Origin: Vitreoscilla sp. | GTDB lineage: Bacteria > Pseudomonadota > Gammaproteobacteria > Burkholderiales > Burkholderiaceae | Length of the DNA stretch: 13,903 nucleotides | Assembly: GCA_014378125.1 (NCBI GenBank) | Contig: JACMOG010000263.1 | Span: forward strand, 1-13,903 | Direction of reading: 5' to 3' | Notes under the pieces: model-generated | The model's database searches: none | Seen by the model: the letters and a program-made list of their open reading frames with translations, nothing else | What the model was told of the DNA's origin: nothing | Program-made: the position numbers and the translations under genes | Shown here: piece after piece, positions 7,597 to 13,369 of the stretch | How the letters are laid out: each line of letters begins with the position of its first letter | Position numbering within the stretch: the first letter of the stretch is position 1

Positions 7597-7637
7597 GCGA
7601 AGGCCCGGGGGGTTGATGCAACCGCCCGGGCCTTCGC
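7597..7637 (-). promoter_or_regulatory. Very strong hairpin in the leader of the small-protein genes
   Basis: The arms 7597-7615 and 7619-7637 pair at 18 of 19 positions; the only mismatch is 7610 opposite 7624, and the loop is three bases. On the minus strand the hairpin ends 30 bases before the ATG (7566) of the 62-aa gene and is followed by CATTTCGG, a weak T tract. It also lies 20 bases after the stop of a possible 41-aa peptide. The arrangement of peptide, hairpin and genes resembles an attenuator or a terminator. No such role can be shown from sequence alone. Confidence 0.6.
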
Positions 7638-7657
7638 GAAGAGGATCTCTCGCGGAC

Positions 7658-7783
7658 TCAGAGCGGAATCGGGAACGGGGTGGCCGGATTGCGACGGGCC
7701 AGGAAACGAGCGACGCGGACGCCACGCAGGGCCGGGAAGGCGGCTGCGCAGGCAATGCGGGATCGATTCGAAACTGGACGCAT
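7658..7783 (-). CDS. Possible 41-aa leader peptide or small protein
   Basis: A short frame starting at the ATG at 7783 encodes MRPVSNRSRIACAAAFPALR, then GVRVARFLARRNPATPFPIPL. Eight of 41 residues are Arg. The frame stays open upstream to 8023, but that part crosses the AT-rich promoter-like island, so translation should begin at 7783 or not at all. Only a weak GAG is seen upstream as a ribosome-binding site. Its place between a promoter-like sequence (7872-7899) and the strong hairpin at 7597-7637 is where a leader peptide would be, and Arg codons could be the sensed signal. It could equally be a chance frame in GC-rich DNA, so confidence is low. Confidence 0.35.
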   Translation of the reverse strand: MRPVSNRSRIACAAAFPALRGVRVARFLARRNPATPFPIPL

Positions 7784-7849
7784 GAAGGCTCGTGAGGGGT
7801 GGCGGGGCGGGGTGTCGCGCGTCGCGGCCGGAGCCCCTGGGACGGACGG

Positions 7850-7921
7850 CAACTTTTCAACGCTTGATCCAATGATAAACAAAGATTGATCTTGCACAAG
7901 CACTTTATCAATCATTTGATC
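7850..7921. promoter_or_regulatory. AT-rich island with clustered TTGAT/ATCAA motifs (operator-like)
   Basis: Around 70 bases are strikingly AT-rich compared with everything nearby. TTGAT occurs at 7864, 7886 and 7916, and ATCAA at 7907. GATTGAT (7884-7890) and ATCAATC (7907-7913) form a 7-bp inverted repeat around the predicted -35 box. ATCAA (7907-7911) and TTGAT (7916-7920) form a second one with a 4-base gap. A dimeric repressor site is a fair guess, and the XRE-like protein encoded next door is a candidate binder. The rest of the gene-free stretch 7784-8052 shows only the hairpin at 8013-8040. Confidence 0.5.
7872..7899 (-). promoter_or_regulatory. Predicted sigma-70-type promoter for the small-protein genes
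   Basis: On the minus strand, TTGTGC (7899-7894) and TATCAT (7877-7872) are separated by 16 bases. This is a fair match to -35 and -10 boxes in one of the few AT-rich stretches of the window. It would start transcription near 7866 and produce a leader running through the 41-aa frame and the 7597-7637 hairpin into the genes at 7566 and 7338. Confidence 0.5.
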
Positions 7922-8012
7922 CGGGCCGCGGGGGACTGTCGCGCAAACGCCGCGCGCCTGGCGATGGCACGGGTCGCCGAGGGCCGAGGTGCGCGCGCAT
8001 TCGCCGTTTTTT

Positions 8013-8040
8013 AGCGTGAGCAACGCATGTTGCTCACGCT
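8013..8040. repeat. 12-bp perfect inverted repeat (hairpin) after the HTH gene
   Basis: AGCGTGAGCAAC (8013-8024) pairs with GTTGCTCACGCT (8029-8040) around a GCAT loop, 12 bases past the stop of the minus-strand HTH gene. In that direction it is followed by AAAAAA and not by T residues; the T run precedes it on the plus strand. It is well placed to end the HTH transcript but lacks the usual terminator polarity. Confidence 0.7.
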
Positions 8041-8052
8041 GTCAATCCCTCG

Positions 8053-8649
8053 TCACCGCTTCTTCTTCAGTGGCGCGATGCCCGTCTGGGCGGATTGCCA
8101 TAGCGCCATCGGATCGTCGGGCGCGGCCGGCGGGGTGGGCGGCGGCGGAATGACGCCCGGCGCCAGCTTGCGCGGTGCGGGCACCGGCGCGGCGACGGGT
8201 GTCGGCGGTGGCGCGGCCTCGGGCATCAGCACCTCGCCCAGCAGGTCCAGAAGTCGGGTGCGGGCGCGTTGCGGATGGCGCCGATAGTAGGTGAGCACCA
8301 GGCCCGTGATGAAGCGCGCGTCGTCGTCCTGGGGCAGCGGGCTGTCGCCGGTCGTGAGCGGCGCGGCGGCGGTGGCCGCCGGGGCGCCGCCGTGGTCGGT
8401 GTCCATCCAGCCGACGGCCTTCTGGCAGTTCTGCTCGAACTGCCGGGCCAGGCGTTCGCCGATCAGTCGCGAACGGCTCTTGATCTGGCTCCAGTAGCTC
8501 GGCTGGATCTGCAGCCTTTCGGCGAAACGGCGTTCCAGTCCCCGCAGCGTGGCGGCGTCGGGGTGCTTGATGGTGTTGCGGACGAATTCGTCGAACAGCG
8601 CAAGTGCGTTGTCCAGGCGGATAGAGGCCACGTCTCGGGGGGCGTGCAT
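8053..8649 (-). CDS. XRE-like helix-turn-helix protein with a Pro-rich C-terminus
   Basis: A 198-residue protein. Residues about 36-84 (LRGLERRFAERLQIQPSYWS, then QIKSRSRLIGERLARQFE and VGWMD) follow the pattern of lambda-repressor/XRE-type DNA-binding domains: FAERLQIQPSYWSQIKS would supply the helix-turn-helix, and the closing WMD resembles the GWLD ending of that family. A middle segment (about 110-140) is helical. The tail (about 140-185) is a proline/alanine linker, and the C-terminus is basic (LKKKR). The likely role is transcriptional regulation; the target is not shown, although the operator-like island at 7850-7921 lies about 130 bp beyond its 3' end. The ATG at 8649 was chosen because the frame upstream is Arg/Gly-rich noise. 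No Shine-Dalgarno sequence precedes it. TATCAT at 8663-8658 is only eight bases from the ATG, so a leaderless transcript is possible. It is divergent from the protease gene, with 119 bp between. Confidence 0.82.
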   Translation of the reverse strand: MHAPRDVASIRLDNALALFDEFVRNTIKHPDAATLRGLERRFAERLQIQPSYWSQIKSRSRLIGERLARQFEQNCQKAVGWMDTDHGGAPAATAAAPLTTGDSPLPQDDDARFITGLVLTYYRRHPQRARTRLLDLLGEVLMPEAAPPPTPVAAPVPAPRKLAPGVIPPPPTPPAAPDDPMALWQSAQTGIAPLKKKR

Positions 8650-8768
8650 GGGGAGTGATGATAAAGGGTCGTGTTCCTGCGTGCTGTCCGCCCGCGCCTT
8701 GGCCTTTCCCGACAGCCCCCCGACGGCCTCTCGACGGCCGTCCGGGGCGCTCGGGGTAGGATGGGTCA

Positions 8769-10196
8769 ATGCCCCTGAACCGCCTGCTCCGGCGCCGCTG
8801 CGCACGCCTTTCCATCCTGTTGCTGGCGCTGGCCGGCGCGCCCTGGGCGCACGCCACGTCGCCGGTGGCGCACCCGGCGGCGCCCGCCTCGCCCCTGGCC
8901 AAGCCCGCCGCGGCCGCCGCATCCAGTGCCGCGGCCCAGGCCGACAACGACGCCGACGACAGCAGCAACCTGTCCGCCTCGGCGCGCCGCCTCTACGACT
9001 TCGGGCGTCCGCGCCTGCTGCAGGTGCGCACGCTGCTGCGTGACCAGGACAGCCAGGCCAGCGTGGGCTCCGGCTCGCTGGTGGGCGCCGACGGCCTCAT
9101 CCTGACCAACTACCACGTGGTCAGCCAGGTGGCGCTCGAGCCGCAGCGCTACCGCCTCAACTACCAGACGGTGGACGGCGCCAAGGGCGCGCTGCAGCTG
9201 ATCGCGTTCGACGTCGTGCACGACCTCGCGCTGGTGCGCATGGCCACGCCGCCGCCCACGCTGGCCGCGCGCGGCACCTTCGAGTTCCGGCCCGCCGCCA
9301 CGCCGCTTTCGCAGGGCGAGCGCATCTTCTCGCTGGGCAATCCGCTGGACGTCGGCTTCGCGGTGGTCGAGGGCACGTACAACGGCATGGTGGAGCGCAG
9401 CTTCCTGCCGCAGATCCTGTTCTCGGGCTCGTTGAATCCTGGCATGAGCGGTGGCCCGGTGCTCGACGACCGCGGCCACATCGTCGGCGTGAACGTGGCC
9501 ACGCGACGCGACGGCCAGCAGATCAGCTTCCTGGTGCCGGGCGAGTTCGCGCAGGCGCTCATCGCGCGCGGCGCGCACGCCAAGCCCATCACCACGTCGG
9601 TGGAGGCGGAGATGGCGCGCCAGCTGCTGGCACACCAGCAGGAGCTCACGTCGCGCTTCGTCGCGCTGCCCTGGCGCGAGACCAAGCATGCGCACTACAG
9701 CGTGCCGGTGCCGCAGGAAGACTTCATGCGCTGCTGGGGCTCGTCGAATCCGTCGGAGTCCAAGGGCCTGTCGTTCGAGCGCTCCGACTGCCAGATGGAC
9801 ACCGCCATCTTCATCAACGAATCGCTGCGCACCGGCGACCTGGCCGTGCGCCACGAGGTCTACGACGGCAGCAAGCTGGGCGCGCTGCGCTTTGCCGAGG
9901 AGGCCGGCCAGAGCTTCCGCAACGAGGGCATGGGCCGGCGCACGCACGACCTCACCGCGCCCAAGTGCCAGGAGGACTTCGTGGAGAACGCGGGCCTGCC
10001 CATGCGCACGGTGATGTGCCTGCGCGCCTATCGCCACCTGCCGGGCCTGTACGACGTGGCGGTGCTGTCGCAGTCCGTCGATGCCAAGACGGAAGGCGTG
10101 CAGGGCCGCTTCGACGCCCGCGGCGTCAGCTTCGAGAACGCGATGCTTCTTGCCACCCATTACCTCAAGGGATTCGCATGGAAACGCTCGCCCTGA
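8769..10196 (+). CDS. Secreted trypsin-like serine protease
   Basis: A 475-residue protease predicted to act in the periplasm. The N-terminus has a signal peptide: Arg-rich start, hydrophobic SILLLALAGAPW, and an AHA cleavage site at about residue 29. A low-complexity Ala/Pro/Ser linker runs to about 65. The chymotrypsin-fold domain carries the triad: His116 in LTNYHVV, Asp152 in VHDLALVR and Ser227 in NPGMSGGPV, as in DegP/HtrA-type enzymes, but no PDZ domain can be recognised. Residues about 275-475 form a C-terminal region I do not recognise, with four Cys (322, 341, 400, 417) that could form two disulfides. The start is well supported: AGGA at 8758-8761 lies seven bases before the ATG. 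The last 19 bases overlap the start of the FHA gene, so the two products are probably made together. A quality-control or processing protease is likely; the substrate is unknown. Confidence 0.93.
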   Translation: MPLNRLLRRRCARLSILLLALAGAPWAHATSPVAHPAAPASPLAKPAAAAASSAAAQADNDADDSSNLSASARRLYDFGRPRLLQVRTLLRDQDSQASVGSGSLVGADGLILTNYHVVSQVALEPQRYRLNYQTVDGAKGALQLIAFDVVHDLALVRMATPPPTLAARGTFEFRPAATPLSQGERIFSLGNPLDVGFAVVEGTYNGMVERSFLPQILFSGSLNPGMSGGPVLDDRGHIVGVNVATRRDGQQISFLVPGEFAQALIARGAHAKPITTSVEAEMARQLLAHQQELTSRFVALPWRETKHAHYSVPVPQEDFMRCWGSSNPSESKGLSFERSDCQMDTAIFINESLRTGDLAVRHEVYDGSKLGALRFAEEAGQSFRNEGMGRRTHDLTAPKCQEDFVENAGLPMRTVMCLRAYRHLPGLYDVAVLSQSVDAKTEGVQGRFDARGVSFENAMLLATHYLKGFAWKRSP

Positions 10197-11170
10197 TCGA
10201 GACGCTCGACCGGGACGGCCAGCCGCGCCAGATCCTGCGCGTCTCGCAGTGGCCGGTGCGCATCGGCCGCGCGATCGACTGCGACCTGGTGCTGGACGAC
10301 CCGCACGTGGCCGCGCACCACGTCACGCTGGACTTGCGCGAGGACGGACTGCACGTGGTGCCGGCCGCCACCGTCAACGGCGTCCGCCTGGGCCGCGCCA
10401 GCGTGGCGCCGGGTTCGACCCCGCTGCTGCCGCCGTCGGGCCAGATGACGCTGGGCGCCACGACGCTTCGCGTGCGCCTGGCCAGCGAGGTGCTCGCGCC
10501 GGAGCAGCGCCTGATCGACCTGCATATCTTCGAGCGCCGCCATGCGGTCACGCTGATCGCGCTCATCGTGGTGGCGTCGCTGTGGAAGGCCTTCGACCTG
10601 TGGCTGTCCGCCGTGCCGGGCTCACCCGGATCGGCGCTCGCCTGGGGCTATCTTTCGGCGCCTGCCGGCCTGGTCATCTGGTGCGCCGTGTGGGCCATCG
10701 GCTCGATGCTGTTCCAGCGCCGGTTCGCGTTCTGGGCGCACCTGCAAGTGGCGCTCACGTGGCTGCTGGTGGCCATCCTGGCGGAGGCCGCCACGCGGCA
10801 GCTGGCATTTGCCTTCTCGATGCCGTCCTTCGACAAGGCAGGCCGCCTCGTGTTCGTCGGCGCGCTCGCCATGATGATGTGGCGCCACATGGGCCTGCTG
10901 CTGCCCGCGCGCCGGCACGCATTCGCGCTGGCCATCGGCAGCGCGGTGGTCGTGGGCGGCGGGCTGCTGCTGATCGACCGCTCGATGCAGCAGGAGCCGC
11001 TGGTGGGCGACCTGTACCTGGGCACGATCTCGCTGCCCGGCGTGCGGCTGGCCAAGACGGTGTCGGCCGACCAGTTCGTGAAGTCGGCGGCGCCGCTGCA
11101 GCAGACCTTGTCGAAATGGGCGAAGCCCGGCGACGACGACGACGACGCGCCGGGCGGCGAGGAAGAATAG
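10178..11170 (+). CDS. FHA-domain multi-pass membrane protein
   Basis: A 330-residue protein with an N-terminal FHA domain (about 1-105). Seen are VRIGRAIDCDLVLDDPHV with Arg31, His48 in VAAHHVTL, and the NG pair at 67-68. FHA domains bind phosphothreonine peptides in the cytoplasm. Here the usual Ser-Arg before the His is Ala-Ala (45-46), so binding may be altered. About five hydrophobic segments follow (roughly 122-140, 155-178, 185-206, 224-243, 248-266). The C-terminal 60 residues are soluble and end in an acidic tail with a run of five Asp and a final EEE. With the FHA domain inside, an odd number of helices would put this tail in the periplasm. The ATG at 10178 has AAGGGA seven bases ahead, within the end of the protease gene (19-bp overlap), so coupled translation is likely. 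The frame upstream of 10178 belongs to the shadow of the protease. Confidence 0.9.
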   Translation: METLALIETLDRDGQPRQILRVSQWPVRIGRAIDCDLVLDDPHVAAHHVTLDLREDGLHVVPAATVNGVRLGRASVAPGSTPLLPPSGQMTLGATTLRVRLASEVLAPEQRLIDLHIFERRHAVTLIALIVVASLWKAFDLWLSAVPGSPGSALAWGYLSAPAGLVIWCAVWAIGSMLFQRRFAFWAHLQVALTWLLVAILAEAATRQLAFAFSMPSFDKAGRLVFVGALAMMMWRHMGLLLPARRHAFALAIGSAVVVGGGLLLIDRSMQQEPLVGDLYLGTISLPGVRLAKTVSADQFVKSAAPLQQTLSKWAKPGDDDDDAPGGEEE

Positions 11171-11175
11171 CCAAG

Positions 11176-11203
11176 GCTGTCATCCTGCGCGCAGGATGAC
11201 GGC
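11176..11203. terminator. Bidirectional terminator between convergent genes
   Basis: A perfect 22-bp palindrome at 11179-11200 (half-site GTCATCCTGCG) extends with one G-T wobble and two more pairs to 11176-11203. It fills the 36 bp between the stop of the FHA gene (11170) and the stop of the EF-G-like gene (11207, minus strand). No long T run follows on either strand, but the position and symmetry fit termination of both transcripts. Confidence 0.75.
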
Positions 11204-11206
11204 GCT

Positions 11207-13258
11207 TCAGTCGACATCCACCGGCTGGTGCTCCTTGCGCAACGCGTTCTGCACGCTCATCGGCGCCGGCTCGTAGTGCGAGAACGCCACCGTGTAATGC
11301 CCCTCGCCGCTGGTCATCGCGTTCAGCCGCGTGGCGTAGGCGATCAGCTCCGCCGCAGGGGCCTGGCCCCGCACGATCATCGCGCCGCCCAGCTGCGCCT
11401 CGGTGCCGCTGACCTGGCCGCGGCGTGAGGCGAGGTCGCCGGTGATGTCGCCCATCGCGCTCGCGGGCGCGACGATCTCGACGTCGACGATGGGCTCCAG
11501 CACGATGGGCCGCGCCTCCATGATGGCCACCCACGTGGCCTTGCGGGCCGCGGTGGCGAAGGCGATGTCCTTGCTGTCCACGCTGTGGCTCTTGCCGTCG
11601 TGCACGGTGATGCGGATGTCCTCCACGGCGTAGCCCGCGATCACGCCAGCGGCCAACGCCTCGCGCGCCCCCTTTTCCACCGCCTGCATGAACTGGCCGG
11701 GGATCGCACCGCCCTTGACGACGTCCGCGAACTCGATGCCCGCGCCGCGCGCCAGCGGCTCCACGCGCAGGAACACCTCGCCGAACTGCCCGGCGCCGCC
11801 GGTCTGCTTCTTGTGGCGATGGTGGCCCTCGGCCTTCGCGGTGATGGTCTCGCGGTAGGCGGTGCGCGGCGGGCGCGTCTCCACCTCGAACTTGTGCACG
11901 TCGCGCAGCCGCTCCACCAGCATGCGCAGGTGCAGCTCGCCCAGGCCGTTGACCACGGTCTCTTGGGTGGCGGCCACCTGCTCGATGCGCAGGCACGGAT
12001 CCTCGTCCACCGAGCGCTGCACGAGATCCCACAGCCGCTGCTCGTCGCCGTGGCGCCTGGGCTGGATGGCGATGCCGTGCACCGGCACCGGGAACGTGAG
12101 CGGCTTCAGGTGGAGGTGGCTGTCCTCGGCCGCGTCGTGCAGCACCGCATCGAAGTGCAGCGCGTCCACCTTGGCGATGGCGCAGATGTCGCCGGGCAGG
12201 GCGCGCGAGATCTCCACGTGCTCCCCGCCCTGCAGCCGGAACAGGTGGCCCACCTTGAACGGCTTGCGGCCGTCGCCGACGAACAGCTGGCTGTCGCGCG
12301 TGAGGGTGCCCTGGTGCACGCGCAGCACGCCCATCTTGCCCACGTACGGGTCGACGGTGACCTTGAACACGTGGGCCAGCACGTGCTTGCCGGCATCGGG
12401 CGACGCGTGCACGAGCTTCGCGCCCGCGCCTTCGCCATCGAGGAAGTCGGGCGGGTTGCCCTCGGTCGGGTTGGGCAGCAGCCGCACGATGACGTCCAGC
12501 AACTCGGCCACGCCCGCGCCGGTGCGCGCGGAGACGAAGCACACGGGCACGAGGTGCCCCTCGCGCAGCGCCTGCTCCAGCGGCGCGTGCAGCTCGGTAG
12601 CCTCGACGTCGCCCTGGTTGAGGTAGCGGTCGACGAACTCGGCATCGACCTCCACCACCTGCTCCACCAGCGCCTGGTGCGCAGCCTCGGGCGACGAGAA
12701 GTCGGTCTCGCCGCCGCGGTTGAAGAAGCAGTCGACGACGCGCGCGCCGCCTCCGGCGGGCAGGTTCAGCGGCAGGCACTCGCGGCCGAAGACCGCGCGG
12801 ATCTGCGCGAGGACGGCTTCGCAATCGGCCCCCGGCACATCGATGCGATTGACCACGATCATCCGATCGAGCTTGCGCTCGGCCGCGTGGGCCATCATGC
12901 GCTGCGCGGTCGAGTCGACGCCGGTGGTGGCGCTGATGACGATGGCCGCGGTCTCGACGGCCTCGAGGGCGGGCAGCGACTGTCCGACGAACTCGAGCGC
13001 CCCGGGCGTATCGATGAGCTGGAGACGGACGCCGTCATGCAGGCAGTTGACGACGGCGGCATGGAGGGAATGACCAACGCGCTTCTCGAGCGGGTCGTGG
13101 TCGCTGACCGTGGTGCCGCGCTCGACGCTGCCGGCCGTCTTGATGGCGCCGGCGCGCAGCAGCAGGGCCTCGGTGAGGGTGGTCTTGCCGGTGGCCGAGG
13201 CGCCCACCAGTGCCACGTTGCGGATGGCCGCAATATCGGTGGATTCGAAGATCGTCAT
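11207..13258 (-). CDS. Elongation factor G-like translational GTPase (EF-G2 type)
   Basis: A 683-residue protein with EF-G architecture, close to the usual 700. The GTPase domain shows P-loop GASATGKT at 19-26, GTTVSDHDPLEKR at 48-60 in the switch region, G3 as DTPGALEF at 83-90, G4 as VVNRID at 135-140 and G5 as VSA at 242-244. Later domains are recognisable: VFKVTVDPYVGKMGVLRVHQ (domain II), VNGLGELHLRML (domain III), and the domain IV/V region with GGAGQFGEV, GSGEGHYTV-like TSGEGHYTVAFSHY and MGDITGDLASRRG. Two canonical residues differ: Ala replaces the catalytic His of DTPGH, and the NKxD Lys is Arg. Switch I lacks the RGITI motif of true EF-G. This is the pattern of the EF-G-like paralogues, whose role is less clear than that of FusA. 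The ATG at 13258 gives MTIFESTDIAAIRNVALVG; the frame open to 13318 adds only an Arg-rich stretch. The gene is convergent with the FHA gene and lies 111 bp downstream of the AMP nucleosidase gene in the same direction. Confidence 0.92.
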   Translation of the reverse strand: MTIFESTDIAAIRNVALVGASATGKTTLTEALLLRAGAIKTAGSVERGTTVSDHDPLEKRVGHSLHAAVVNCLHDGVRLQLIDTPGALEFVGQSLPALEAVETAAIVISATTGVDSTAQRMMAHAAERKLDRMIVVNRIDVPGADCEAVLAQIRAVFGRECLPLNLPAGGGARVVDCFFNRGGETDFSSPEAAHQALVEQVVEVDAEFVDRYLNQGDVEATELHAPLEQALREGHLVPVCFVSARTGAGVAELLDVIVRLLPNPTEGNPPDFLDGEGAGAKLVHASPDAGKHVLAHVFKVTVDPYVGKMGVLRVHQGTLTRDSQLFVGDGRKPFKVGHLFRLQGGEHVEISRALPGDICAIAKVDALHFDAVLHDAAEDSHLHLKPLTFPVPVHGIAIQPRRHGDEQRLWDLVQRSVDEDPCLRIEQVAATQETVVNGLGELHLRMLVERLRDVHKFEVETRPPRTAYRETITAKAEGHHRHKKQTGGAGQFGEVFLRVEPLARGAGIEFADVVKGGAIPGQFMQAVEKGAREALAAGVIAGYAVEDIRITVHDGKSHSVDSKDIAFATAARKATWVAIMEARPIVLEPIVDVEIVAPASAMGDITGDLASRRGQVSGTEAQLGGAMIVRGQAPAAELIAYATRLNAMTSGEGHYTVAFSHYEPAPMSVQNALRKEHQPVDVD

Positions 13259-13369
13259 GGCGCGTGTCTCCACGGGCCGGGACGCCAGGCAGCGACGCGG
13301 CGACCCGAACCGCGACACGGCCGGATGGCAGGCCTCGGAGCCTACGCCGCTGTGCGCGGCCGCGCAAGG

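Noticed and set aside
7864..7920. FNR/CRP-type binding site (TTGAT-N4-ATCAA)
   Set aside because: The only properly spaced pair, at 7907-7920, is in the everted order ATCAA-N4-TTGAT, so it does not fit the FNR consensus.
7658..8023. A 121-codon minus-strand frame covering the AT-rich island
   Set aside because: The upstream two-thirds overlaps the promoter-like and operator-like sequence and has no protein-like character. Only the last 41 codons are kept as a possible peptide.
11120..11170. GAC repeat at the end of the FHA gene as a microsatellite
   Set aside because: Only five consecutive Asp codons; it is explained by the acidic tail of the protein.
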